Assembly: GCF_004330295.1 (NCBI RefSeq)
Contig: NZ_SJOJ01000039.1
Coordinates: 1-32,849, forward strand
DNA from: Rahnella victoriana
GTDB lineage: Bacteria > Pseudomonadota > Gammaproteobacteria > Enterobacterales > Enterobacteriaceae
DNA: 32,849 nucleotides
Reading direction: 5' to 3'
Shown: positions 20,190 to 28,196 of the stretch, one piece after another
How the letters are laid out: each line of letters starts with the position of its first letter
How positions within the stretch are numbered: the stretch's first letter is position 1
Notes under the pieces: model-generated
Databases searched by the model: none
What the model saw: the letters and a program-made list of their open reading frames with translations, nothing else
Told to the model about the DNA's origin: nothing
Translations under genes and position numbers: made by a program

Positions 20190-20681
20190 TTAGCGATCGC
20201 GGTGCTCTGTGTCGTCATCTTTTTTTGGTGAAACCAGACGTTCCTGCGTTTCATCCGTCCGCTGGAACTCGCCATCGAAGGTATTCCCCGTTGGCGCGCT
20301 GCTTCCCCAGTTGCCACCGGAACGCACAATGTTCAGATGCGGCATCAGTTTAAGCGTCAGTCGTTTCTGGATGGGCGGCAATAACAGCAGCAAGCCGAGG
20401 AAATCGGTAAAGAAACCCGGCACCAGCAGCAGGAAACCGGCAATCACCAGCGAAACACTTTTGACCATTTCAGCCGCCGGGCTTTCACCGACAGCCAGTT
20501 TTTGCTGCAACTGCATAAAGGTTTTCATGCCCTGATTTTTCACCAGAGAAACACCGACGCAGGAGGTGAATACCACCAGCAATAATGTGGTGGCAACACC
20601 GACAACCGCAGCCACCTTGATAAATAAGGTGATTTCAATGTAAGCCAGCAGGAATAACAGTAGTAACGGTAACCAGCGCAC
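20190..20681 (-). CDS. fxsA: FxsA membrane protein
   Basis: A cytoplasmic-membrane protein of 163 residues. In E. coli its overproduction relieves exclusion of phage T7 in F-plasmid cells; its normal role is unclear. The start is GTG at 20681, with AAGGAG just upstream and MRWLPLLLLFLLAYIEITLF as the conserved first helix; in-frame codons upstream to 20771 look unrelated. The core KSVSLVIAGFLLLVPGFFTD is diagnostic. The C-terminal tail is hydrophilic with many Asp, Glu and Lys. It precedes groS on the same strand; yjeH, which separates them in E. coli, is absent. Confidence 0.95.
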   Translation of the reverse strand: MRWLPLLLLFLLAYIEITLFIKVAAVVGVATTLLLVVFTSCVGVSLVKNQGMKTFMQLQQKLAVGESPAAEMVKSVSLVIAGFLLLVPGFFTDFLGLLLLLPPIQKRLTLKLMPHLNIVRSGGNWGSSAPTGNTFDGEFQRTDETQERLVSPKKDDDTEHRDR

Positions 20682-21053
20682 CGCATTCTCCTTGTAATGT
20701 GGCTCCGAACGCTCTTTCGCAGAGGCATTCCAAACCCTGAATAAGTGCCTGCTCGGGATCTTTGCATTCAAAGAAATGCAGGCTGACTACACTGAGATGG
20801 TGCTTCATCATCAGGATTTCAAGCGTCAGACCTGATTTAATTGAGCGGGTAAATGATTTGTGAGAATTCTCACAGATACTAAAAACTTGCACAGTAATAG
20901 GGCAGGATAGTGATCTTAGTACGTGCAATTCGTCTGAAGCAGCATATGATCGCCTTCGTTGCGAAAACAACGGTTGATCGTTTTAAATTCACCACAGTAA
21001 GTAACATAATTTTAAACATCGCATAACGTTTTAGTACCGAAGAGAAGGTTCTC
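20682..21053. promoter_or_regulatory. fxsA/aspA divergent intergenic region
   Basis: These 372 bp hold no gene that can be supported. An open minus-strand frame (20635..20970) runs through fxsA and has no coding features. The stretch becomes A/T-rich towards aspA and contains one clear site, the CRP palindrome at 20859-20874. Several TA-rich hexamers could serve as -10 for aspA, but none stands out. Confidence 0.6.
20859..20874. promoter_or_regulatory. CRP (cAMP receptor protein) site
   Basis: TGTGA-GAATTC-TCACA is a perfect 16-bp dyad equal to the CRP core consensus. It lies 180 bp before aspA and 178 bp before fxsA. CRP activation of aspA is known in E. coli, which makes aspA the likelier target. 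Confidence 0.75.
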
Positions 21054-22490
21054 ATGTCAAACACCATTCGTATCGAGGAAGACCTGCTGGGCACGCGCGA
21101 AGTACCAGCAGAAGCTTATTACGGCATTCACACCCTGCGGGCGATTGAAAACTTCTATATCAGCAACACCAAGATCAGCGATGTCCCTGAGTTTGTACGT
21201 GGCATGGTGATGGTGAAAAAAGCGGCGGCGCTGGCCAACAAAGAGCTGCGCACCATCCCACGTCATATTGCGGATATCATTATTCAGGCGTGCGACGAAG
21301 TGCTTGATAAAGGCAAATGCATGGACCAGTTCCCTATCGACGTCTATCAGGGCGGCGCGGGAACCTCGGTAAATATGAACACGAATGAAGTGCTGGCGAA
21401 CATCGGTCTGGAACTGATGGGACACCAGAAAGGCGATTACCAGTTCCTCAATCCAAACGATCATCTCAACAAATGTCAGTCCACCAATGACGCCTACCCG
21501 ACCGGTTTTCGTATCGCGGTGTATGCCTCGTTGCTGAAACTGGTCGATGCCATTTCCCAGCTGGGTGACGGCTTTGAGCGTAAAGCAAAAGAATTCGAAA
21601 ACATCATCAAAATGGGCCGCACCCAGTTACAGGACGCCGTTCCGATGACTCTCGGTCAGGAATTCCACGCGTTTAACGTGCTGCTCAAAGAAGAGACCCG
21701 CAACCTGATGCGCACCGGCGAATTACTGCTGGAAGTGAACCTCGGTGCGACGGCTATCGGCACCCGTCTGAATACGCCGGAAGGTTATCAGCAGCTGGCG
21801 GTAGAGAAACTGGCAGAAGTCAGCAATCTGGCCTGCGTACCGGCGGAAGATCTGATCGAAGCGACGTCCGACTGCGGCGCTTACGTGATGGTGCACAGCT
21901 CGCTGAAGCGTCTGGCGGTGAAGCTTTCGAAAATCTGTAACGACCTGCGCCTGCTGTCTTCCGGTCCGCGTGCCGGTCTGAATGAAATCAATCTGCCGGA
22001 ATTGCAGGCAGGTTCTTCCATCATGCCCGCCAAGGTGAACCCGGTTATTCCTGAAGTGGTGAACCAGGTGTGCTTCAAAGTCATCGGTAACGACGTGTGC
22101 GTCACCATGGCAGCGGAAGCGGGCCAGTTACAGCTGAACGTGATGGAGCCGGTGATTGGTCAGGCGATGTTTGAGTCAGTGCATATCCTGACGAACGCCT
22201 GCTACAATCTGCTGGAAAAATGCATCAACGGCATTACCGCCAACAAAGAAGTGTGTGAGTTCTACGTCTTCAACTCGATCGGGATCGTCACTTATCTGAA
22301 CCCGTTCATCGGCCACCACAACGGCGATATCGTCGGCAAAATTTGTGCGGAAACCGGGAAGAGCGTCCGGGAAGTCGTGCTTGAGCGCGGCCTGCTGACC
22401 GAAGCCGAGCTGGATGACATTTTCTCTATCGAAAACCTGAAACATCCGGCCTACAAGGCCAAACGCTATACCGATGAAAATGAACAGTAA
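21054..22490 (+). CDS. aspA: aspartate ammonia-lyase (aspartase)
   Basis: Converts L-aspartate to fumarate and ammonia in the cytoplasm. It has 478 residues, the E. coli length. The fumarase/aspartase signature [11 protein letters not shown] is at 320-330 and contains the flexible catalytic serine loop; [17 protein letters not shown] and NDAYPTGFR are further family blocks. It lies upstream of dcuA with a terminator between. Together with dcuA and the frd operon it forms an anaerobic aspartate-to-succinate route within this window. Confidence 0.98.
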   Translation: MSNTIRIEEDLLGTREVPAEAYYGIHTLRAIENFYISNTKISDVPEFVRGMVMVKKAAALANKELRTIPRHIADIIIQACDEVLDKGKCMDQFPIDVYQGGAGTSVNMNTNEVLANIGLELMGHQKGDYQFLNPNDHLNKCQSTNDAYPTGFRIAVYASLLKLVDAISQLGDGFERKAKEFENIIKMGRTQLQDAVPMTLGQEFHAFNVLLKEETRNLMRTGELLLEVNLGATAIGTRLNTPEGYQQLAVEKLAEVSNLACVPAEDLIEATSDCGAYVMVHSSLKRLAVKLSKICNDLRLLSSGPRAGLNEINLPELQAGSSIMPAKVNPVIPEVVNQVCFKVIGNDVCVTMAAEAGQLQLNVMEPVIGQAMFESVHILTNACYNLLEKCINGITANKEVCEFYVFNSIGIVTYLNPFIGHHNGDIVGKICAETGKSVREVVLERGLLTEAELDDIFSIENLKHPAYKAKRYTDENEQ

Positions 22491-22512
22491 CAGACTTTAC
22501 GGATGACCTTTT

Positions 22513-22548
22513 AAAGGCTCGTTGTTCTGCGGAACAGCGGGCCTTTTT
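22513..22548 (+). terminator. Rho-independent terminator of aspA
   Basis: AAAGGCTCGTTGTTC and GAACAGCGGGCCTTT pair with a TGCG loop and a few G-T pairs or mismatches, followed by T. It lies 23 bp after aspA, so dcuA is reached by read-through or by its own promoter. Confidence 0.8.
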
Positions 22549-22611
22549 ACTTTGCATGACACAACAATTACATAACAATTAATTATCAATTCCTTAAGGA
22601 GTGCTGGGAAT

Positions 22612-22632
22612 ATGGACGGACAACCATGTTAA
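22612..22632 (+). CDS. possible leader ORF overlapping the dcuA start
   Basis: ATG at 22612 opens a six-codon frame (MDGQPC, stop TAA at 22630). The only good ribosome site here, AAGGAG at 22596-22601, is 10 nt before this ATG but 24 nt before the dcuA ATG. The leader stop overlaps the dcuA start region, so termination-reinitiation is possible. It may also be a chance frame. Confidence 0.35.
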   Translation: MDGQPC

Positions 22633-23927
22633 TTATCGAATTTATTATTGTACTGGCGGCGATTTTCCTCGGTGCGCGCCTTGGCGGCATCGGCATTGGT
22701 TTCGCGGGCGGACTAGGCGTGCTGGTGCTGGCGCTGATTGGCGTTAAACCGGGGACCATTCCGTTTGACGTCATTTCCATCATCATGGCAGTGATCGCGG
22801 CGATCTCAACCATGCAGGTAGCGGGCGGGATGGATTATCTGGTGCAGCAAACCGAAAAACTGCTGCGTCGCAATCCGAAACACATCACGATCCTCGCGCC
22901 GATCGTCACCTACTTTCTGACAATTATGGCAGGCACCGGCAATATCTCGCTTTCCGCCTTACCGGTCATTGCTGAAGTGGCTAAAGAACAGGGCATTAAG
23001 CCTTGTCGCCCGCTCTCAACCGCCGTGGTAGCCGCGCAGATAGCGATCACCGCCTCGCCGATTTCCGCCGCCGTGGTGTATATGGCTTCCACCATGGAAG
23101 GTCATGGCGTGAGTTATCTTCATCTGCTGATGGTGATGATCCCCGCCACGCTGGTCGCCGTGATCCTGATGTCACTGATGGTCAGCTGGTGTTTTGACTC
23201 GAAACTGTCCAATGACCCGGTGTATCTCAAGCGTTATGAAGAAGGGCTGATTCAGCTGCGGGGCGATAAAGTGCCGGAGATCAAACGCGGTGCCAAACTC
23301 TCGGTGTTACTGTTCCTGCTCGGTGTCCTGACGGTGGTCGCGTATGCGGTCATCAACAGCCCGAGTCTGGGCTGGGTCGCGCAGCCGGTGATGACCACCA
23401 ACAGCGCCATCCTGATTATCATGCTCAGCGTGGCGACGTTAATCACCCTGCTTTGCAGCATTGATACCGACGCGATTCTGACATCCAGCACCTTTAAATC
23501 CGGCATGAGCGCCTGTATTTGTATCCTCGGCGTGGCGTGGCTGGGCGACACCTTTGTGCAGGCCAATCTCGGCTGGATTAAAGAGACCGCGGGCGGCCTG
23601 ATCCAGGCGCATCCGTGGTTGCTGGCGGTGATTTTCTTCTTCAGCTCTGCCCTGTTGTATTCGCAGGCGGCTACCACCAAAGCCCTGCTGCCAATGGCGC
23701 TGGCGCTGAGTGTGTCGCCGCTGACCGCCGTGGGTTCCTTTGCGGCCGTTTCTGGCTTATTCATTCTGCCGACTTACCCGACGTTGGTGGCTGCCGTGCA
23801 GATGGATGACACCGGCACGACCCGCATCGGCCGCTTCGTCTTTAACCATCCGTTCTTTATTCCCGGCACCATCGGCGTGTTCCTGTCGGTACTTTTCGGA
23901 TTCGGTTTCGGCAGTATTATTCTCTGA
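22626..23927 (+). CDS. dcuA: anaerobic C4-dicarboxylate transporter DcuA
   Basis: An inner-membrane antiporter of 433 residues that exchanges aspartate, fumarate, malate and succinate. The start MLIIEFIIVLAAIFLGARLGG and the C-terminal block SGLFILPTYPTLVAAVQMDD match the Dcu family, with about ten hydrophobic segments. The ATG at 22626 is set by family alignment; its own ribosome site is weak. It lies behind aspA and is functionally linked to it: aspartate in, fumarate respired by FrdABCD, succinate out. cutA, which follows dcuA in E. coli, is absent. Confidence 0.97.
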   Translation: MLIIEFIIVLAAIFLGARLGGIGIGFAGGLGVLVLALIGVKPGTIPFDVISIIMAVIAAISTMQVAGGMDYLVQQTEKLLRRNPKHITILAPIVTYFLTIMAGTGNISLSALPVIAEVAKEQGIKPCRPLSTAVVAAQIAITASPISAAVVYMASTMEGHGVSYLHLLMVMIPATLVAVILMSLMVSWCFDSKLSNDPVYLKRYEEGLIQLRGDKVPEIKRGAKLSVLLFLLGVLTVVAYAVINSPSLGWVAQPVMTTNSAILIIMLSVATLITLLCSIDTDAILTSSTFKSGMSACICILGVAWLGDTFVQANLGWIKETAGGLIQAHPWLLAVIFFFSSALLYSQAATTKALLPMALALSVSPLTAVGSFAAVSGLFILPTYPTLVAAVQMDDTGTTRIGRFVFNHPFFIPGTIGVFLSVLFGFGFGSIIL

Positions 23928-23936
23928 CAGTTTTCC

Positions 23937-23952
23937 GGGGGCTGCGGCCCCC
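23937..23952 (+). terminator. possible hairpin terminator after dcuA
   Basis: GGGGGC-TGCG-GCCCCC is a very stable 6-bp G/C stem 9 bp after the dcuA stop. No T-run follows on either strand, so it may pause or protect RNA rather than terminate. Confidence 0.4.
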
Positions 23953-24098
23953 GTTAAGCACAGCGGGGCTTTCTGCTCAGCGACTGCTCAGGGTATACTC
24001 ACCTTTCATTAACGCGTTATGGCATGATGCCGCGCGCATCTTCTGTCGGTTCACTCAGCGGCTGTTCATCTGCCGCGACAAAGAGAATTTTACTCCGC

Positions 24099-25829
24099 AT
24101 GGATCACCGCATTTTTCGACTTTTCTTTCTGCTTTGCAGCCTGTGTCTTTTGCCGCTTCAGGCAAACGCGTCTTTATTTGGCAAACCCGCCGCACCGCAG
24201 TTTGTGCCGGTGGATCAGGCATTCAGCTTTGACTTTCAGCAGCAAGGTCACGACCTCAAACTGAACTGGCAAATCCGCGAGGGTTATTACTTATATCGCA
24301 GCAAAATTGAACTAGAACCGAAAAATGCCCAACTCGCCGCATACCTGCTGCCGAAAGGCCGTGATCATCATGATGAGTTTTTTGGTGACAGCGAAGTGTA
24401 TGAAAATGCCCTGAACCTGACGATCCCGCTGCGACAAGCCAGTGCCGATGCCACCGTGCGTGTGACCTATCAGGGATGCGCCGCCGCAGGATTCTGCTAT
24501 CCGCCGGAAACCCGCGAGGTGCCGCTGAATCCTGTCGCGGAACCCGCACGCGCCAGCGCGCCGGCAACGGAACCCGCAGCGGTGATCGCGACGCCGGAAA
24601 AACAATCCACGCCACTGCCCTTCTCTCCGCTCTGGGCTTTGCTGATCGGCATGGGTATTGCCTTTACACCTTGTGTGCTGCCGATGTATCCGCTGATTTC
24701 CGGCATCATTCTCGGGCGTCAGCGCCCTCACAGCATGAAGCGAATTTTCCTGCTGGCGCTGGTCTACGTTCAGGGGATGGCGCTGACCTACACGCTGCTC
24801 GGCATGGTCGTCGCGGCAGCAGGCTTGCAGTTCCAGGCTGCGCTGCAAAGCCCGTGGGTGCTGATTGTGCTTTCTGTCATGTTCATTGTGCTGGCGCTGT
24901 CGATGTTTGGCACCTTCAGCCTGCAACTTCCTTCGTCGGTACAAACCCGTCTGGCGCTATGGAGTAACGAACAAAAAGGCGGTTCGCTGCCCGGCGTCTT
25001 TATTATGGGTGCGCTGGCGGGGCTGATTTGCTCGCCCTGCACCACCGCGCCGCTCAGCGCCATCCTGCTGTATATCGCTCAGAGCGGGGATTTGCTGGCG
25101 GGTGCTGGCACGCTGTATCTGTATGCGCTGGGAATGGGCATTCCGCTGATTATCGTTACCATGTTCGGCAATAAATTACTGCCGCGCAGCGGGCCGTGGA
25201 TGCAGTACGTTAAAGAAGGGTTTGGCTTTGTCATTCTGGCGCTGCCGGTTTTTCTGCTCGAACGTGTGATTGGCGATGTCTGGGGTCTGCGCTTGTGGAG
25301 CCTGCTCGGCGTTGCGTTCTTCGGCTGGGCATTGTTACTCAGCCTGAAAAGCCAGCGTGGCCTGATACGCGCGCTGCAAATTGCGTTTCTCGCCGCGGCG
25401 ATGATTGTCAGCCGTCCGTTGCAGGACTGGGCGTTTGCGCCAGCCGGTAACACGACGACGCAGGCGCATGCGCTGAATTTCCAGAAAATCCATAATGTCA
25501 CAGAACTGGATACCGCGCTTCAGGCCGCACAGGGTAAGCGCGTGATGCTGGATTTGTACGCTGACTGGTGCGTGGCGTGTAAAGAGTTCGAAAAATATAC
25601 CTTCTCAGCACCAGAAGTGCAGAATGAACTGGCTGATACCCTGTTGCTACAGGCGGATGTCACCCAAAATTCCCCTGAACAAAAAGCGTTATTAGAACGC
25701 CTGAACGTGCTTGGCCTGCCGACGATTGTGTTCTTCGGGCCAGATGGCCATGAGTTGCCACACTCCCGGGTGACGGGTTTTATGGATGCAGAGGAATTCA
25801 GCGCGCATTTGCAGAAAGCCCGCCCGTAA
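24099..25829 (+). CDS. dsbD: thiol:disulfide interchange protein DsbD
   Basis: Moves electrons from cytoplasmic thioredoxin across the inner membrane to periplasmic DsbC, DsbG and CcmG. It has 576 residues. The signal peptide ends near QANA (24). The periplasmic alpha domain has C127 and C133, the eight-helix beta domain has C192 (TPCVLPMYP) and C314 (CSPCTTAP), and the C-terminal thioredoxin-like gamma domain has WCVAC with C491 and C494. All six redox cysteines are present. ATG 24099 fits the family start; an upstream ATG at 24024 would put 25 polar residues before the signal peptide. It is followed 43 bp later by yjdC. Confidence 0.97.
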   Translation: MDHRIFRLFFLLCSLCLLPLQANASLFGKPAAPQFVPVDQAFSFDFQQQGHDLKLNWQIREGYYLYRSKIELEPKNAQLAAYLLPKGRDHHDEFFGDSEVYENALNLTIPLRQASADATVRVTYQGCAAAGFCYPPETREVPLNPVAEPARASAPATEPAAVIATPEKQSTPLPFSPLWALLIGMGIAFTPCVLPMYPLISGIILGRQRPHSMKRIFLLALVYVQGMALTYTLLGMVVAAAGLQFQAALQSPWVLIVLSVMFIVLALSMFGTFSLQLPSSVQTRLALWSNEQKGGSLPGVFIMGALAGLICSPCTTAPLSAILLYIAQSGDLLAGAGTLYLYALGMGIPLIIVTMFGNKLLPRSGPWMQYVKEGFGFVILALPVFLLERVIGDVWGLRLWSLLGVAFFGWALLLSLKSQRGLIRALQIAFLAAAMIVSRPLQDWAFAPAGNTTTQAHALNFQKIHNVTELDTALQAAQGKRVMLDLYADWCVACKEFEKYTFSAPEVQNELADTLLLQADVTQNSPEQKALLERLNVLGLPTIVFFGPDGHELPHSRVTGFMDAEEFSAHLQKARP

Positions 25830-25872
25830 ACGACACTACATTTTGAAGTACGCCAATAGTGAGGAGGCAAAC

Positions 25873-26448
25873 GTGCTACGTGAACAAGTTCTCGATAAAA
25901 CGCTTAATTTCCTGGAACAACGTGGCCTTGCAACATTGTCACTAGAAACTGTCGCCGGACTGGTCGACGTTCCGCTCAATGAATTGCGCCGTTTCTGGCC
26001 GGATGCCGAAGCCCTGCTGTATGACAGCCTGCGTTATCACGGCGAACAAATTGAAATCTGGCGTCATCAGCTGATGCTCGATGAGACGCTTTCCGCGCCG
26101 CAGAAACTACTGGCACGTTATAAGGTGCTGGATGAGCAGGTGCGCCAGCAACGCTATCCGGGATGTCTGTTTATCGCGGCCTGTACGTTTTTCCCTGACA
26201 GCGATGCGCCCATCCACCAGCTCGCCGAACAACAAAAACTGGCGTCGTACGACTACACACTTTCTTTGTTGCAGGAAATGGGCTCGGATGACCCGGAAAT
26301 GGTCGCTCAGCAGATGGAACTGATCCTCGAAGGCTGCCTGAGTAAATTGCTGGTTAAGCGCCAGCTGAACGATGTGGAAGTCGCACGTCGTCTGGCAGAA
26401 GATGTCCTGAATGTGGCACGCTGCCGTGAACATGGCGCACTTTCCTGA
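25873..26448 (+). CDS. yjdC: TetR-family regulator YjdC
   Basis: A predicted DNA-binding protein of 191 residues. The N-terminal helix-turn-helix is at about 20-45 ([21 protein letters not shown]). The C-terminal ligand domain keeps the YjdC segments [16 protein letters not shown] and [18 protein letters not shown] 25873 is preceded by GAGGAGG at ideal spacing; the frame runs back into dsbD but those residues are not in the family. It is the second gene of the dsbD unit and sits before tRNA-Phe, as in E. coli. Its targets are unknown. Confidence 0.92.
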   Translation: MLREQVLDKTLNFLEQRGLATLSLETVAGLVDVPLNELRRFWPDAEALLYDSLRYHGEQIEIWRHQLMLDETLSAPQKLLARYKVLDEQVRQQRYPGCLFIAACTFFPDSDAPIHQLAEQQKLASYDYTLSLLQEMGSDDPEMVAQQMELILEGCLSKLLVKRQLNDVEVARRLAEDVLNVARCREHGALS

Positions 26449-26538
26449 CATCCGGCGTATTCAGAACAGAGAATTCAGCATTTTTGAATGAAAAGACAGC
26501 AAACGAACGCGTTTTATCTGTTTTAGATGACAAAGCCG

Positions 26539-26567
26539 TTGACGGCACAGGCCCAATACGGTTTAAT
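26539..26567 (+). promoter_or_regulatory. sigma-70 promoter of tRNA-Phe
   Basis: TTGACG (26539-26544), 17 bp, TTTAAT (26562-26567), then a G/C-rich discriminator GCGCCCC of the stringent type. Transcription would start near 26574, a few nt before the tRNA 5' end. Confidence 0.78.
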
Positions 26568-26577
26568 GCGCCCCGTT

Positions 26578-26653
26578 GCCCGGATAGCTCAGTCGGTAGA
26601 GCAAGGGATTGAAAATCCCTGTGTCCTTGGTTCGATTCCGAGTCCGGGCACCA
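26578..26653 (+). tRNA. tRNA-Phe (anticodon GAA)
   Basis: A 76-nt cloverleaf starting GCCCGGATAGCTCAGTCGG, anticodon loop TTGAAAA with GAA, T-arm GGTTCGATTCC, acceptor GCCCGGA/TCCGGGC, and encoded CCA. It corresponds to the E. coli pheU locus beside yjdC, a known integration target for genomic islands. Its last 16 nt before the final A recur 159 bp downstream. Confidence 0.97.
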
Positions 26654-26662
26654 TATTTAAAG

Positions 26663-26687
26663 AAACCAGCTTAACGGCTGGTTTTTT
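26663..26687 (+). terminator. Rho-independent terminator of tRNA-Phe (copy 1)
   Basis: AACCAGC and GCTGGTT form a 7-bp stem (extended by A/T) with loop TTAACG, running into a T-run. It lies 10 bp after the CCA. Confidence 0.88.
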
Positions 26688-26700
26688 GCTTTCTGCGCTA

Positions 26701-26805
26701 CGGACTCTCCATCGAACGTCGTTCGATGACTCGCCTTAACAGGCTCGCCCTGCGGGCCAACGGCATAGCCGTTGTTCAAACGCCTGCGGCGTTAGTCCGA
26801 GTCCG
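26701..26805 (+). other. multi-hairpin element between the tRNA repeat copies
   Basis: Four consecutive perfect inverted repeats, each with a 3-nt loop: CATCGAAC/GTTCGATG (26710-26728, loop GTC), GCCC/GGGC (26747-26757, loop TGC), AACGGC/GCCGTT (26759-26773, loop ATA) and AACGCC/GGCGTT (26779-26793, loop TGC). CGGACT at 26701-26706 can pair with AGTCCG at 26794-26799 and close all four into one branched structure. No ORF explains it. It could be a structured RNA released by tRNA processing or a mobile palindromic unit. Confidence 0.7.
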
Positions 26806-26821
26806 GGCACCCTATTTAAAG

Positions 26822-26846
26822 AAACCAGCTTAACGGCTGGTTTTTT
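26822..26846 (+). terminator. second copy of the tRNA-Phe terminator
   Basis: Identical in stem, loop and T-run to the terminator at 26663-26687, as part of the 59-bp direct repeat. It would end any transcript that reads through the first one. Confidence 0.82.
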
Positions 26847-27035
26847 GCTTTCTGAATCCTGCATACCCCACTTTCGTGACTCACTTCTCACCTCTTCATT
26901 CATTTGCACAAAATTCCCGTTTAATCCTGATTAAAAGTTAGGCTGACGTCCGTTAACGGCCTTATTCCCTGCGTTTTAGACTGATTCCTTAGGCTGATAA
27001 GTTTCTCAGAAGCCCTACAAAAACAGGAAAGTCTC

Positions 27036-28196
27036 ATGAAAATAACCAGAATTGAGGTATTGCGCGTTGCCATCCCTTTCAGCAGCGGCAGGGAAAAAAC
27101 ACCAGAGACACAAACGGATGCCTATAACGCGGCGTCTCCCGAACTCACCAGAATGGAAACATTGCTGGTAAAAATCAGTACCGATACAGGCTTACACGGC
27201 TGGGGTGAAGGATTCGGGCACCTTTGTAACCCGATGACAGAAACCGCGTTAAACGGGCTGGTCGGACGGTTTTTCCTCGGCCAGCATTGTCCGCAAAGTC
27301 CGCAGGAAATCGCCGCGCTGATGCAGCAGGCCGAGATTAACTTTCACGCCTTCGGCCGCACCGGCCCTGTGATGTTTGCCCTTTCTGCTATCGACATCGC
27401 GCTGTGGGATTTGCTGGCCAAAGCGCGGAACCAGCCGCTTTGGCAATTGCTGGGGGCGAAGCGCCAGAAAATCGGGGTTTACGCCAGTCTGGTCAGTTAT
27501 GGCAACCATCCGCAACGGGTGGCGGCGAAAGTGCTGAGCACTTATCAGGCCGGATTTCGCGCCATCAAATTGCATGAAACTGACTATCCCGCCATCGCCG
27601 CCGCCAGAGAGATATTGCCCGCCGATGCCGAACTGATGGTGGATGTGAATTGTCCGTGGAGCGTGGAAGAAGCGGCTGAACAGGCTCAGGCCTTACGTTC
27701 ACTCAATCTGGGCTGGCTGGAAGAACCGGTCTGGCCGCCGGATGATTTAGCCGGCCTGGCTGACGTCCGCAAACAAGGGACACGGATCGCCGCCGGAGAG
27801 AATGCCGCAGGCGTTCAGGGCTTCGTTGAGCATTTCGAACACGGCGCGATTGATATCGCCCAGCCCAGTGTCAGTAAAGTGGGGGGCATTACCGCCATGC
27901 TGAACGTGTTTGCGCTGGCGAAGCAATATCATATCCGCGTGGTTCCTCACTGTTTCTATTACGGCGCAGGGCTGATGGCGACCGCACAGCTGGTGGCGAC
28001 TCTCGATGACAGCGTGAGTCTGGAAGTGCCTTACATTCAGTGGCAGGAAAACCTTTATCCGCAGCTGAATTTCGCGCCACACATGCTGTTGCCGGAGATG
28101 CCGGGGATCGGCTTTGAGCCTGCGCCGTCGGTCATTCAAAAATACCTGGTCAGCCAGCATTCCCTTTCCCTGACCGCGGAGGCCGTCCATGCATAA
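27036..28196 (+). CDS. mandelate racemase/acid-sugar dehydratase-like enolase
   Basis: An enolase-superfamily enzyme of 386 residues with capping domain (1-125) and barrel (140-350). The metal ligands are D203 (MVDVN), E229 (LEEP) and E255 (GEN). The catalytic dyad is D273 (DIAQPSVSKVGG) and H305 (VVPHCFYYG), placing it in the mandelate racemase group. On strand 2 the motif is K178-x-H180 (AIKLHE) where mandelate racemase has KxK. These enzymes mostly dehydrate aldonates or aldarates; the substrate cannot be read from the sequence. AGGAAAG lies before the ATG. Its last 8 bp overlap the transporter gene, so the two are co-translated. Confidence 0.88.
   Translation: MKITRIEVLRVAIPFSSGREKTPETQTDAYNAASPELTRMETLLVKISTDTGLHGWGEGFGHLCNPMTETALNGLVGRFFLGQHCPQSPQEIAALMQQAEINFHAFGRTGPVMFALSAIDIALWDLLAKARNQPLWQLLGAKRQKIGVYASLVSYGNHPQRVAAKVLSTYQAGFRAIKLHETDYPAIAAAREILPADAELMVDVNCPWSVEEAAEQAQALRSLNLGWLEEPVWPPDDLAGLADVRKQGTRIAAGENAAGVQGFVEHFEHGAIDIAQPSVSKVGGITAMLNVFALAKQYHIRVVPHCFYYGAGLMATAQLVATLDDSVSLEVPYIQWQENLYPQLNFAPHMLLPEMPGIGFEPAPSVIQKYLVSQHSLSLTAEAVHA

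Larger units (their letters stand above)
26637..26854 (+). repeat. tRNA-Phe 3'-end/terminator direct repeat (rtT-like, period 159 bp)
   Basis: The 59 bp at 26637-26695 (tRNA 3' end, terminator and following bases) recur at 26796-26854 with one difference: the last A of CCA is C in the second copy. The second copy has no tRNA body. This resembles the rtT repeats of the E. coli tyrT operon, where a unit beginning with the tRNA 3' end is repeated behind the tRNA. It could equally be the scar of an integration event at the tRNA (att-like direct repeat), but no integrase is present between the copies. Confidence 0.85.

Noticed and set aside
20635..20970. 111-codon minus-strand frame upstream of fxsA
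   Set aside because: It overlaps the fxsA start out of frame and crosses the CRP site; no ribosome site or family feature was seen.
24024..24098. Remnant of cutA or longer DsbD start
   Set aside because: The residues do not resemble CutA and would bury the DsbD signal peptide; no CutA motif is found in the 171-bp gap.
26701..26805. CRISPR-like array
   Set aside because: The hairpins differ from each other in sequence, the spacing is irregular, and no cas gene is near.
26796..26812. Second tRNA-Phe gene
   Set aside because: Only the last 16 nt before the final A of the tRNA are present, the CCA is changed to CCC, and no cloverleaf can form.
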